Counted from the first letter of the stretch, positions 1 to 8,834 are shown. The stretch is DNA of 25,770 nucleotides from Scandinavium sp051650185 (GCF_051650185.1 NZ_JBOFIN010000097.1:1-25770); one strand, 5' to 3'. Notes: a model not told the origin generated them from the sequence alone. Numbers and translations: made by a program.

Positions 1-29
1 ACAATAAGAACAGCATGTGGGCGTTATTC

Positions 30-419
30 ATGATAAAAAATGTGAAAAAACAAAGACCTGTCAATCTGGATCTCAAAACGATCCGATTCCCCGTAACGGC
101 GATAGCGTCCATCCTCCACCGCGTTTCAGGCGTGATTACTTTTGTGGCGGTTGGCATTCTGTTGTGGTTATTGGGTACCAGTCTCTCCTCTCCAGAAGGT
201 TTTCAGGTGGCAAGCTCAATCATGAGCGGCTTCTTCGTCAAATTCATCCTGTGGGGCATCCTGACTGCGCTGGCGTATCACGCAGTGCTGGGTATTCGCC
301 ATTTGATGATGGATTTTGGCTATCTGGAAGAGACATTCGAAGCAGGTAAAAAATCTGCGAATATTTCCTTTGTTATTACTGTCGTGCTTTCACTTCTCGC
401 AGGAGTCCTCGTATGGTAA
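30..419 (+). CDS. sdhC: Succinate dehydrogenase cytochrome b556 subunit SdhC
   Basis: Membrane anchor subunit of complex II. With SdhD it binds heme b and forms the ubiquinone site that receives electrons from SdhB. The 129-residue product has the SdhC signature near residues 26-37 (SILHRVSGVITF), three hydrophobic segments, and the HHxxxD-type region near residue 90 (GIRHLMMDFG). It is nearly identical to E. coli SdhC as I recall it, including length. The frame is open from an ATG at 15, which would add MWALF. I chose the ATG at 30 because it gives the family length and the N-terminus MIKNVKKQRP. First gene of the sdh-suc set; its promoter lies upstream of the window. It overlaps sdhD by 7 bases, suggesting coupled translation. 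Confidence 0.97.
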   Translation: MIKNVKKQRPVNLDLKTIRFPVTAIASILHRVSGVITFVAVGILLWLLGTSLSSPEGFQVASSIMSGFFVKFILWGILTALAYHAVLGIRHLMMDFGYLEETFEAGKKSANISFVITVVLSLLAGVLVW

Positions 420-760
420 GCAACGCCTCAGCACTAGGACGCAACGGCGTACATGACTTCATCCTCGTGCGTGCCACCGCGATCGTCCTGACTCTGTACA
501 TTATCTACATGGTTGGTTTCTTCGCGACCCACGGTGCCCTCACCTGGGAAGTCTGGACGGGTTTCTTCTCTTCCGCTTTCACCAAAGTCTTCACCCTGCT
601 GGCTTTATTCTCCATCTTGATTCATGCCTGGATCGGCATGTGGCAGGTGTTGACCGACTACGTTAAACCGCTGGCAATCCGTTTGACGCTGCAACTGGCT
701 ATCGTCGTTGCACTGGTGGTTTACGTCATTTATGGATTTGTTGTGGTGTGGGGTGTGTAA
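413..760 (+). CDS. sdhD: Succinate dehydrogenase membrane anchor subunit SdhD
   Basis: Second membrane subunit of complex II. It pairs with SdhC around heme b and the quinone pocket in the inner membrane. The 115-residue protein has three transmembrane segments (roughly residues 16-36, 59-79 and 88-113). The segment containing HAWIGMWQVLTDYVKP holds the conserved His and the Asp-Tyr pair that in E. coli contribute to heme and quinone binding. Length and sequence match E. coli SdhD closely. The start lies inside the end of sdhC, and the stop overlaps the sdhA start in a TAATG arrangement, so the three genes are probably translationally coupled. Confidence 0.97.
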   Translation: MVSNASALGRNGVHDFILVRATAIVLTLYIIYMVGFFATHGALTWEVWTGFFSSAFTKVFTLLALFSILIHAWIGMWQVLTDYVKPLAIRLTLQLAIVVALVVYVIYGFVVVWGV

Positions 761-2526
761 TGAAACTGCCAGTCAGAGAATTTGATGCTGTTGTTATAGG
801 CGCAGGCGGCGCAGGTATGCGTGCCGCACTGCAAATCTCCCAGAGCGGCAAAACCTGTGCGCTGCTCTCGAAAGTCTTCCCGACCCGTTCCCATACCGTT
901 TCTGCGCAGGGTGGCATCACCGTGGCGCTCGGTAATACCCATGAAGATAACTGGGAATGGCACATGTATGACACCGTAAAAGGGTCAGACTACATCGGTG
1001 ACCAGGACGCCATTGAATATATGTGTAAGACCGGCCCGGAAGCGATTCTGGAGCTGGACCACATGGGCCTGCCTTTCTCGCGTCTTGACGATGGCACCAT
1101 TTATCAACGTCCGTTTGGTGGCCAGTCAAAAAACTTCGGCGGCGAGCAGGCGGCACGTACAGCGGCGGCAGCTGACCGTACCGGTCACGCACTGCTGCAC
1201 ACCCTGTATCAGCAGAACCTGAAAAACCACACCACGATTTTCTCCGAGTGGTATGCGTTAGATCTGGTGAAAAACCAGGATGGCGCAGTGGTCGGTTGTA
1301 CCGCGCTGTGCATCGAAACCGGTGAAGTCGTTTACTTCAAAGCGAACGCCACCGTGTTGGCCACAGGCGGCGCAGGCCGTATTTATCAGTCCACCACCAA
1401 CGCCCACATCAACACCGGTGACGGCGTGGGGATGGCCATCCGCGCTGGCGTGCCAGTGCAGGATATGGAAATGTGGCAGTTCCACCCGACAGGCATCGCG
1501 GGCGCGGGCGTTCTGGTAACAGAAGGCTGCCGTGGTGAAGGCGGTTACCTGCTGAACAAACACGGCGAGCGCTTCATGGAGCGTTATGCGCCGAATGCAA
1601 AAGACCTGGCGGGTCGTGACGTGGTGGCGCGTTCCATCATGATTGAAATCCGTGAAGGTCGTGGCTGCGATGGCCCATGGGGCCCGCACGCTAAGCTGAA
1701 ACTCGACCACCTGGGCAAAGAGGTTCTCGAATCTCGTCTGCCGGGCATCCTCGAACTCTCCCGAACCTTCGCGCACGTCGACCCGGTCAAAGAGCCGATT
1801 CCGGTTATCCCAACCTGCCACTACATGATGGGTGGTATTCCGACCAAAGTGACCGGTCAGGCGCTAACGGTGAACGAACAAGGTGAAGACGTGGTGATCC
1901 CGGGTCTGTTCGCCGTGGGTGAAATCGCGTGCGTCTCTGTACACGGTGCGAACCGTCTGGGCGGTAACTCTCTGCTTGACCTGGTGGTGTTTGGTCGTGC
2001 GGTAGGTCTGCATCTGCAAGAGTCTATTGCGGAGCAGGGTGTGCTGCGTGATGCAACTGAAGAAGAAATTGATGCTTCCCTGGAGCGCCTGAACCGCTGG
2101 AACGGCAACCGTAACGGCGAAGATCCGGTCGAAATCCGCAAAGCCTTGCAGGAATGTATGCAGCACAACTTCTCGGTATTCCGCGAAGGCGACGCCATGG
2201 CGAAAGGGCTTGAGCAGCTGAAAGCAATCCGCGAGCGCCTGAAAAATGCGCGCCTGGATGACACCTCCAGCGAGTTCAACACCCAGCGCGTTGAGTGTCT
2301 GGAGCTGGATAACCTGATGGAAACGGCGTATGCCACCGCGGTATCAGCCAACTTCCGTACCGAAAGCCGTGGCGCACACAGCCGCTTCGACTTCCCGGAA
2401 CGTGACGATGAAAACTGGCTCTGCCACTCCCTGTACCTGCCGCAGTCCGAGTCCATGACGCGTCGTGAAGTGAACATGGAACCGAAACTGCGTCCGGCAT
2501 TCCCGCCGAAAGTGCGTACCTACTAA
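760..2526 (+). CDS. sdhA: Succinate dehydrogenase flavoprotein subunit SdhA
   Basis: Catalytic subunit of complex II, oxidising succinate to fumarate and passing electrons to SdhB. The 588-residue protein has an N-terminal dinucleotide fold (GAGGAG, residues 14-19). His45 sits in RSHTVSAQGG, the site of covalent FAD attachment. The active-site residues of the family are all present by direct count: His242 (QFHPTG), Arg286 (GRDVVARS), His354 (CHYMMGG) and Arg399 (HGANRLGG). The C-terminal part includes the capping and helical domains. I chose the ATG at 760, which overlaps the sdhD stop by one base, over an upstream in-frame start at 748, because it gives the E. coli length and N-terminus MKLPVREFDA. 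It is cytoplasmic, docked on SdhB. Confidence 0.98.
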   Translation: MKLPVREFDAVVIGAGGAGMRAALQISQSGKTCALLSKVFPTRSHTVSAQGGITVALGNTHEDNWEWHMYDTVKGSDYIGDQDAIEYMCKTGPEAILELDHMGLPFSRLDDGTIYQRPFGGQSKNFGGEQAARTAAAADRTGHALLHTLYQQNLKNHTTIFSEWYALDLVKNQDGAVVGCTALCIETGEVVYFKANATVLATGGAGRIYQSTTNAHINTGDGVGMAIRAGVPVQDMEMWQFHPTGIAGAGVLVTEGCRGEGGYLLNKHGERFMERYAPNAKDLAGRDVVARSIMIEIREGRGCDGPWGPHAKLKLDHLGKEVLESRLPGILELSRTFAHVDPVKEPIPVIPTCHYMMGGIPTKVTGQALTVNEQGEDVVIPGLFAVGEIACVSVHGANRLGGNSLLDLVVFGRAVGLHLQESIAEQGVLRDATEEEIDASLERLNRWNGNRNGEDPVEIRKALQECMQHNFSVFREGDAMAKGLEQLKAIRERLKNARLDDTSSEFNTQRVECLELDNLMETAYATAVSANFRTESRGAHSRFDFPERDDENWLCHSLYLPQSESMTRREVNMEPKLRPAFPPKVRTY

Positions 2527-2542
2527 TTGCGGAGACAGGAAA

Positions 2543-3259
2543 ATGAGACTCGAGTTTTCAGTTTATCGTTATAACCCGGATGTCGACGATGCTCCGCGCA
2601 TGCAGGATTACACCCTCGAAGCGGAAGAAGGGCGCGACATGATGCTGCTGGATGCGTTAATCCAGCTGAAAGAAAAAGATCCGACACTGTCATTCCGTCG
2701 CTCCTGCCGTGAAGGCGTGTGCGGGTCCGATGGCGTGAACATGAATGGCAAGAATGGCCTTGCCTGCATCACCCCGATTTCCGCTTTGCAGCGCGCAGGG
2801 CAGAAAATTGTGATTCGCCCACTGCCGGGTTTACCGGTGGTGCGTGATTTGGTGGTGGACATGGGGCAGTTCTATGCCCAATATGAGAAGATTAAGCCTT
2901 ACTTGTTGAATAATGGGCAAAATCCACCCGCTCGCGAGCATTTACAGTCGCCTGAGCAGCGTGAAAAACTGGACGGTCTGTACGAGTGTATTCTCTGTGC
3001 CTGCTGCTCCACGTCTTGCCCGTCCTTCTGGTGGAACCCGGACAAGTTCATCGGCCCGGCCGGTCTGTTAGCGGCTTACCGCTTCCTGATCGACAGCCGT
3101 GACACCGAAACCGACAGCCGCCTGGAAGGATTAAGTGATGCTTTCAGCGTATTCCGCTGCCACAGCATCATGAACTGCGTCAGTGTCTGTCCGAAAGGGC
3201 TTAACCCGACGCGCGCCATCGGTCATATTAAGTCGATGTTGCTGCAACGCAGTGCGTAA
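2543..3259 (+). CDS. sdhB: Succinate dehydrogenase iron-sulfur subunit SdhB
   Basis: Electron-transfer subunit linking SdhA flavin to the quinone site. The 238-residue protein has a ferredoxin-like N-terminal domain with [2Fe-2S] ligands Cys55, Cys60, Asp63 and Cys75, the Asp replacing the usual Cys as in E. coli. The C-terminal domain carries Cys149, Cys152, Cys155 and Cys216 for the [4Fe-4S] cluster and Cys159, Cys206 and Cys212 for the [3Fe-4S] cluster, all seen by counting. The gene follows sdhA after 16 bases with an AGGA-type ribosome binding site. It is followed by the 282-base structured spacer before sucA. Confidence 0.98.
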   Translation: MRLEFSVYRYNPDVDDAPRMQDYTLEAEEGRDMMLLDALIQLKEKDPTLSFRRSCREGVCGSDGVNMNGKNGLACITPISALQRAGQKIVIRPLPGLPVVRDLVVDMGQFYAQYEKIKPYLLNNGQNPPAREHLQSPEQREKLDGLYECILCACCSTSCPSFWWNPDKFIGPAGLLAAYRFLIDSRDTETDSRLEGLSDAFSVFRCHSIMNCVSVCPKGLNPTRAIGHIKSMLLQRSA

Positions 3260-3541
3260 GATGTAAGAGGGGGCGCGATTCCCCTCACCCTGACCCTCTC
3301 CCCAAAGGGGAGAGGGGAACAAATGCAGGAAACCTTTAAAAACTGCCGATGTACTTCCCCTTTACCGGTATGGCGAGGGCAGGGAAGAGGGTAAAGGCCC
3401 TAAGACAGTTTCTAAAGGTTCCTTCGCGGGCCCGGAATAGAAAAGAGCTCGCAAGTGAACCCCGGCACGCAGACCAGGTACCCCGGTGTGCGTGGTAGTT
3501 TCTACGGCGAAAGTAAGCATAAAAATGCTTAAGGGATCACG
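3260..3541 (+). promoter_or_regulatory. sdhB-sucA intergenic region with nested RNA hairpins
   Basis: This 282-base gap holds no convincing gene. From 5' to 3' it has a pyrimidine-rich repeat ending in a perfect 10-bp hairpin (3294-3316), a long imperfect inverted repeat (arms 3331-3345 and 3406-3420) enclosing a smaller one (3359-3366 with 3390-3397), a third stem (3466-3471 with 3489-3494), and a 6-bp stem with an AAAA loop (3515-3530). The last sits directly before the sucA ribosome binding site AAGGGA. From memory, E. coli has a weak suc promoter and RNase III processing in this spacer; the paired arms here are consistent with that but do not prove it. No U-tract follows the stems, so readthrough from sdh into suc is expected. 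Confidence 0.6.
3294..3316. repeat. REP-like hairpin repeat unit
   Basis: A perfect inverted repeat: 10-bp arms of the form CCCTCTCCCC, a 3-base AAA loop, then the reverse complement. A CCCCTCACCCTGA lead-in precedes it (3281-3293). This resembles the intergenic palindromic CCCTC...GAGGG repeats I recall from several enteric and pseudomonad genomes. It occupies the place where E. coli has REP-type sequences. No second full copy was seen in the window, though the loop at 3354-3397 has similar composition. Confidence 0.55.
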
Positions 3542-6349
3542 ATGCAGAACGGCGCAATGAAAGCCTGGCTGGACTCTTCTTACCTCTCTGGATCTAACCA
3601 GAGCTGGATAGAACAGCTCTATGAAGACTTCTTAACCGATCCTGACTCTGTCGACGCTAACTGGCGTTCACTGTTCCAGCAACTGCCTGGCACCGGAGTC
3701 AAACCCGATCAATTTCACTCTACAACGCGTGATTATTTCCGTCGTCTGGCGAAGGATGCCTCACGTTACTCCTCCTCGATTTCCGATCCTGATACCAACG
3801 TCAAGCAGGTTAAAGTCCTGCAGCTGATCAACGCCTGGCGTTTCCGTGGTCATCAGGCGGCGAATCTCGATCCGCTCGGGCTTTGGAAACAGGAGTCTGT
3901 GGCCGATCTGGATCCTGCGTTCCACGACTTAACCGACGCCGATCTTCAGGAAAGTTTTAACGTGGGTTCTTTTGCTATCGGCAAAGACACGATGAAACTG
4001 GCTGACCTGGTTGCTGCGCTGAAGCAAACCTATGGCGGCTCCATCGGCGCGGAATACATGCATATTACTTCCACGGAAGAAAAACGCTGGATTCAACAGC
4101 GTATCGAGTCCGTGGTCGGTCACGCCAGCTTCACTGCTGATGAGAAAAAACGTTTCCTCAGCGAACTGACCGCAGCTGAAGGTCTGGAGCGCTATCTGGG
4201 TGCGAAATTCCCAGGAGCGAAACGCTTCTCGCTGGAAGGCGGCGACGCGCTGGTTCCGATGCTGAAAGAGCTCATCCGCCACGCCGGTAAGAATGGCACC
4301 CGTGAAGTGGTGCTGGGCATGGCGCACCGCGGTCGTCTGAACGTCCTGATTAACGTGCTCGGTAAAAAGCCGCAGGACTTGTTCGACGAATTCGCCGGGA
4401 AACATAAAGAACACCTGGGCACCGGTGACGTGAAGTACCACATGGGCTTCTCGTCAGATATCGAAACCGAAGGCGGCCTGGTACACCTGGCGCTGGCGTT
4501 CAACCCGTCTCACCTCGAAATCGTGAGCCCGGTAGTTATCGGTTCCGTCCGTGCGCGTCTGGACCGTCTGGAAGAGCCAAGCAGCAACAAAGTGCTGCCC
4601 ATCACCATTCACGGTGATGCGGCGGTTGCAGGTCAGGGCGTGGTTCAGGAAACCCTGAACATGTCCAAAGCGCGTGGTTATGAAGTGGGCGGTACCGTTC
4701 GCATCGTTATCAACAACCAGGTTGGCTTTACGACTTCTAACCCGCTGGATGCGCGTTCCACACCGTACTGCACCGATATCGGTAAGATGGTGATGGCGCC
4801 GATTTTCCACGTGAACGCGGATGATCCGGAAGCGGTGGCTTTTGTCACCCGTCTGGCGCTTGATTTCCGTAACACCTTTAAACGCGACGTGTTTATCGAT
4901 CTGGTCTGCTACCGCCGTCATGGTCACAACGAAGCGGATGAGCCAAGTGCGACTCAGCCGCTGATGTACCAGAAAATCAAAAAACACCCGACGCCGCGCA
5001 AGCTGTACGCTGACAAACTGGAAGGCGATAAAGTCTCCACGCTGGAAGATGCTACCGAGATGGTCAACCTTTACCGCGACGCGCTGGATGCTGGCGAGTG
5101 TGTGGTGAAAGAGTGGCGTCCGATGAACATGCACTCCTTTACCTGGTCGGCGTACCTCAACCACGAGTGGGATGAGAGCTACCCGAACAAGGTCGAGATG
5201 AAGCGTCTGCAGGAGCTGGCTAAGCGCATCAGCACCGTGCCAGAAGCGGTTGAAATGCAGTCTCGCGTTGCGAAAATCTACGGCGATCGCCAGGCCATGG
5301 CCGCCGGTGAGAAGCTGTTCGACTGGGGCGGCGCGGAAACGCTGGCTTACGCCACGCTGGTGGATGAAGGCATTCCTGTGCGTCTGTCCGGCGAAGACTC
5401 TGGCCGTGGTACGTTCTTCCACCGTCACGCGGTCATTCACAACCAGACCAACGGTTCTACTTACACCCCGCTGCAGCACGTGCATAACGGTCAGGGCCAG
5501 TTCAAGGTCTGGGACTCCGTGCTGTCTGAAGAAGCGGTGCTGGCGTTTGAATACGGCTATGCCACCGCAGAGCCGCGTATTCTGACCATCTGGGAAGCGC
5601 AGTTCGGCGACTTCGCCAACGGCGCACAAGTGGTTATCGACCAGTTCATCAGCTCCGGTGAGCAGAAGTGGGGCCGTATGTGTGGCCTGACCATGCTGCT
5701 GCCGCACGGTTACGAAGGCCAGGGGCCGGAGCACTCCTCCGCACGTCTGGAACGTTACCTGCAGCTGTGTGCTGAACAAAACATGCAGGTTTGCGTGCCG
5801 TCCACGCCGGCTCAGGTTTACCACATGCTGCGTCGTCAGGCGCTGCGCGGTATGCGCCGTCCGCTGGTGGTGATGTCACCGAAATCCCTGCTGCGTCACC
5901 CACTGGCCGTCTCTTCCCTGGAAGAACTGGCAGACGGTACCTTCATGCCAGCCATCGGTGAAATCGACGAGCTGGATCCGAAGGCCGTGAAACGCGTAGT
6001 GATGTGCTCCGGTAAGGTGTATTACGACCTGCTGGAACAACGTCGCAAAAACGATCAAAAAGATGTCGCCATTGTGCGTATCGAACAGCTCTATCCGTTC
6101 CCGCATCAGGCGATGCAGGACGTGCTGAAAGCTTATGCTCACGTGCATGATTTTGTCTGGTGCCAGGAAGAGCCGCTTAACCAGGGCGCATGGTACTGCA
6201 GCCAGCATCACTTACGTGAAGTGATTCCATTTGGGGCCGCTCTGCGTTATGCAGGTCGCCCGGCCTCTGCCTCTCCGGCAGTAGGGTATATGTCCGTTCA
6301 CCAGAAGCAGCAACAAGATCTGGTTAATGACGCGCTGAACGTCGAATAA
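3542..6349 (+). CDS. sucA: 2-oxoglutarate dehydrogenase E1 component SucA
   Basis: Thiamine-diphosphate-dependent decarboxylase of the 2-oxoglutarate dehydrogenase complex. It decarboxylates 2-oxoglutarate and transfers the succinyl group to the lipoyl arm of SucB. At 935 residues it is two longer than E. coli SucA as I recall it. The difference lies near residues 190-200 (VVGHASFTADEKK), a region variable in the family. The N-terminal peptide (WLDSSYLSG...SWIEQLYEDF) is the E2-binding segment. The AHRGRLN motif is present, and the thiamine-diphosphate/Mg motif starts at GDA (358-360) and ends at the Asn pair 391-392. The C-terminal half has the transketolase-like fold (SGEDSGRGTFFHRHA). A good ribosome binding site lies just before the ATG. 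sucB follows after 14 bases. Confidence 0.98.
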   Translation: MQNGAMKAWLDSSYLSGSNQSWIEQLYEDFLTDPDSVDANWRSLFQQLPGTGVKPDQFHSTTRDYFRRLAKDASRYSSSISDPDTNVKQVKVLQLINAWRFRGHQAANLDPLGLWKQESVADLDPAFHDLTDADLQESFNVGSFAIGKDTMKLADLVAALKQTYGGSIGAEYMHITSTEEKRWIQQRIESVVGHASFTADEKKRFLSELTAAEGLERYLGAKFPGAKRFSLEGGDALVPMLKELIRHAGKNGTREVVLGMAHRGRLNVLINVLGKKPQDLFDEFAGKHKEHLGTGDVKYHMGFSSDIETEGGLVHLALAFNPSHLEIVSPVVIGSVRARLDRLEEPSSNKVLPITIHGDAAVAGQGVVQETLNMSKARGYEVGGTVRIVINNQVGFTTSNPLDARSTPYCTDIGKMVMAPIFHVNADDPEAVAFVTRLALDFRNTFKRDVFIDLVCYRRHGHNEADEPSATQPLMYQKIKKHPTPRKLYADKLEGDKVSTLEDATEMVNLYRDALDAGECVVKEWRPMNMHSFTWSAYLNHEWDESYPNKVEMKRLQELAKRISTVPEAVEMQSRVAKIYGDRQAMAAGEKLFDWGGAETLAYATLVDEGIPVRLSGEDSGRGTFFHRHAVIHNQTNGSTYTPLQHVHNGQGQFKVWDSVLSEEAVLAFEYGYATAEPRILTIWEAQFGDFANGAQVVIDQFISSGEQKWGRMCGLTMLLPHGYEGQGPEHSSARLERYLQLCAEQNMQVCVPSTPAQVYHMLRRQALRGMRRPLVVMSPKSLLRHPLAVSSLEELADGTFMPAIGEIDELDPKAVKRVVMCSGKVYYDLLEQRRKNDQKDVAIVRIEQLYPFPHQAMQDVLKAYAHVHDFVWCQEEPLNQGAWYCSQHHLREVIPFGAALRYAGRPASASPAVGYMSVHQKQQQDLVNDALNVE

Positions 6350-6363
6350 TTTAAGGATACAAA

Positions 6364-7584
6364 ATGAGTAGCGTAGATATTCTTGTTCCCGACCTGCCGG
6401 AATCTGTAGCCGACGCAACGGTTGCAACTTGGCACAAGAAGCCAGGCGACGCGGTTGTTCGCGATGAAGTTCTGGTCGAAATCGAAACTGACAAAGTGGT
6501 ACTGGAAGTACCGGCGTCGGCTGACGGCATTCTGGATGCAGTCCTGGAAGATGAAGGCACGACCGTGACGTCTCGCCAGATTCTGGGTCGTCTGCGTGAA
6601 GGCAACAGCTCGGGTAAAGAGTCTGGTGCGAAAGCTGAAGCGAAAGAGTCTACCCCGGCTCAGCGTCAGCAGGCTTCACTGGAAGATCAGAGCAACGATG
6701 CCCTGAGCCCGGCGATCCGTCGTCTGCTGGCTGAGCACAGCCTCGATGCCGCTGCCATCAAAGGTACCGGTGTGGGCGGTCGTCTGACTCGCGAAGATAT
6801 CGAGAAGCACCTGGCGAAAGCGCCGGCGAAAACCGAAGTCAAAGCCCCAGCCGCTGCGACTGCTGCTCCAGCACCGTTGGCCGGTCGTTCAGAGAAACGC
6901 GTTCCAATGACTCGCCTGCGTAAGCGTGTGGCTGAGCGTCTGCTGGAAGCGAAAAACTCTACCGCGATGCTGACGACCTTCAACGAAGTCAACATGAAGC
7001 CAATCATGGACCTGCGTAAGCAGTACGGTGACGCGTTTGAAAAACGTCACGGTATTCGTCTGGGCTTTATGTCCTTCTGCGTGAAAGCCGTGGTTGAAGC
7101 GCTGAAACGTTATCCGGAAGTGAACGCCTCTATCGATGGCGAAGATGTGGTTTATCACAACTACTTTGATGTGAGCATGGCGGTATCCACCCCACGTGGT
7201 CTGGTGACACCTGTTCTGCGTGACGTTGACGCATTGGGCATGGCTGACATCGAGAAGAACATCAAAGAGCTGGCGCTGAAAGGCCGTGACGGCAAGCTGA
7301 CCGTTGAAGATCTGACCGGCGGTAACTTCACCATCACCAACGGTGGTGTGTTCGGTTCCCTGATGTCTACGCCGATCATCAACCCGCCGCAGAGCGCGAT
7401 CCTGGGCATGCACGCCATTAAAGATCGTCCAATGGCGGTGGATGGCAAAGTTGAAATTCTGCCAATGATGTATCTGGCACTCTCCTACGATCATCGCCTG
7501 ATCGATGGTCGTGAGTCCGTGGGCTTCCTCGTGGCCATTAAAGAGCTGCTGGAAGATCCGACTCGTCTGCTGCTGGACGTGTAG
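6364..7584 (+). CDS. sucB: Dihydrolipoamide succinyltransferase E2 component SucB
   Basis: Core of the 2-oxoglutarate dehydrogenase complex, transferring the succinyl group from its lipoyl arm to CoA. The 406-residue protein has one lipoyl domain (about 2-77) with the modified Lys44 in ETDKVVLEV, then a Ser/Lys/Glu linker. The peripheral subunit-binding domain (about 113-150, ending LTREDIEKHL) is followed by an Ala/Pro-rich linker (151-175) and the catalytic domain. The active-site motif DHRLIDG has His377 and Asp381. It is one residue longer than E. coli SucB, the difference lying in the linker. The E3 subunit (lpd) is not encoded here, as is usual. Two stop codons occur in tandem (TAG TAA). 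Confidence 0.98.
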   Translation: MSSVDILVPDLPESVADATVATWHKKPGDAVVRDEVLVEIETDKVVLEVPASADGILDAVLEDEGTTVTSRQILGRLREGNSSGKESGAKAEAKESTPAQRQQASLEDQSNDALSPAIRRLLAEHSLDAAAIKGTGVGGRLTREDIEKHLAKAPAKTEVKAPAAATAAPAPLAGRSEKRVPMTRLRKRVAERLLEAKNSTAMLTTFNEVNMKPIMDLRKQYGDAFEKRHGIRLGFMSFCVKAVVEALKRYPEVNASIDGEDVVYHNYFDVSMAVSTPRGLVTPVLRDVDALGMADIEKNIKELALKGRDGKLTVEDLTGGNFTITNGGVFGSLMSTPIINPPQSAILGMHAIKDRPMAVDGKVEILPMMYLALSYDHRLIDGRESVGFLVAIKELLEDPTRLLLDV

Positions 7585-7603
7585 TAAGCCCTGTATCACC
7601 TGT

Positions 7604-7629
7604 CCTCCAGGCCAGTTGTGGCCTGGAGG
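7604..7629 (+). promoter_or_regulatory. Perfect hairpin in the sucB-sucC spacer
   Basis: An 11-bp perfect stem (CCTCCAGGCCA with its complement) and a 4-base GTTG loop lie in the 83-base gap between sucB and sucC. It is followed by TAAAATG rather than a U-run, so it is unlikely to be an efficient intrinsic terminator. It could protect or delimit processed mRNA segments. Confidence 0.6.
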
Positions 7630-7667
7630 TAAAATGATAACGATTACCTGAAAAGTGGATAGAACGC

Positions 7668-8834
7668 ATGAACTTACATGAATACCAGGCCAAACAGCTG
7701 TTTGCCCGCTACGGTTTACCTGCGCCAGTCGGCTATGCCTGCTCAACTCCGCGTGAAGCAGAAGAAGCGGCTTCAAAAATCGGTGCAGGCCCATGGGTCG
7801 TTAAATGCCAGGTTCACGCTGGCGGCCGCGGTAAAGCGGGCGGCGTAAAAGTGGTTAACAGCAAAGAAGACATTCGCGCTTTCGCTGAACACTGGCTGGG
7901 TAAACGCCTGGTAACCTATCAAACAGATGCGAGCGGCCAGCCGGTAAACCAGATTCTGGTTGAAGCGGCGACCGACATCGCGAAAGAACTCTACCTGGGC
8001 GCAGTCGTTGACCGTAGCTCCCGTCGCGTGGTGTTCATGGCTTCCACCGAAGGCGGCGTGGAAATCGAAAAAGTGGCGGAAGAAACCCCGCACCTGATCC
8101 ACAAAGTTGCTATCGATCCGCTGGCAGGCCCAATGCCTTACCAGGGACGTGAGCTGGCATTCAAACTGGGTCTGGAAGGTAAACTGGTTCAGCAGTTCAC
8201 CAAAATCTTCATGGGTCTGGCGAACATTTTCCTGGAGCGCGACCTGGCGCTGATCGAAATCAACCCGCTGGTTATCACCAAGCAGGGCGATCTGATCTGC
8301 CTCGACGGCAAACTGGGCGCTGACGGCAACGCATTGTTCCGCCAGCCAGATCTGCGCGAAATGCGCGACCAGTCTCAGGAAGATCCACGTGAAGCGCAGG
8401 CTGCACAGTGGGAACTGAACTACGTTGCGCTGGACGGCAACATCGGCTGCATGGTTAACGGCGCAGGCCTGGCGATGGGCACCATGGACATCGTGAAGCT
8501 GCACGGTGGCGAACCGGCTAACTTCCTCGACGTGGGCGGCGGCGCAACCAAAGAGCGCGTGACCGAAGCGTTCAAAATCATCCTCTCTGACGAAAATGTG
8601 AAGGCCGTACTGGTCAACATCTTTGGCGGTATCGTGCGTTGTGACCTGATCGCTGACGGCATTATCGGTGCGGTCGAGGAAGTCGGCGTGAACGTACCTG
8701 TCGTGGTGCGTCTGGAAGGTAACAACGCCGAACTTGGCGCGAAGAGACTGGCTGACAGTGGCCTGAATATTATTGCAGCGAAAAGTCTGACCGATGCGGC
8801 TCAGCAGGTCGTTGCCGCAGTGGAGGGGAAATAA
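7668..8834 (+). CDS. sucC: Succinyl-CoA synthetase beta subunit SucC
   Basis: Nucleotide- and succinate-binding subunit of succinyl-CoA synthetase, which conserves the thioester energy of succinyl-CoA as ATP or GTP. The 388-residue protein has an N-terminal ATP-grasp domain (KCQVHAGGRGKAGGVK near residues 46-61 and EINPLVIT near 197-204). The C-terminal CoA-ligase domain has the conserved GGGATKERV and NIFGGIVRCD segments. Length and sequence match E. coli SucC with very few changes. The sucC stop and the sucD ATG share one base (8834), consistent with balanced synthesis of the two subunits. Confidence 0.98.
   Translation: MNLHEYQAKQLFARYGLPAPVGYACSTPREAEEAASKIGAGPWVVKCQVHAGGRGKAGGVKVVNSKEDIRAFAEHWLGKRLVTYQTDASGQPVNQILVEAATDIAKELYLGAVVDRSSRRVVFMASTEGGVEIEKVAEETPHLIHKVAIDPLAGPMPYQGRELAFKLGLEGKLVQQFTKIFMGLANIFLERDLALIEINPLVITKQGDLICLDGKLGADGNALFRQPDLREMRDQSQEDPREAQAAQWELNYVALDGNIGCMVNGAGLAMGTMDIVKLHGGEPANFLDVGGGATKERVTEAFKIILSDENVKAVLVNIFGGIVRCDLIADGIIGAVEEVGVNVPVVVRLEGNNAELGAKRLADSGLNIIAAKSLTDAAQQVVAAVEGK

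Noticed and set aside
4454..5824. Open frame of 456 codons on the minus strand inside sucA
   Set aside because: It is fully antisense to a gene with strong codon bias, which keeps the opposite frame free of stops. Its translation shows no recognisable domain.
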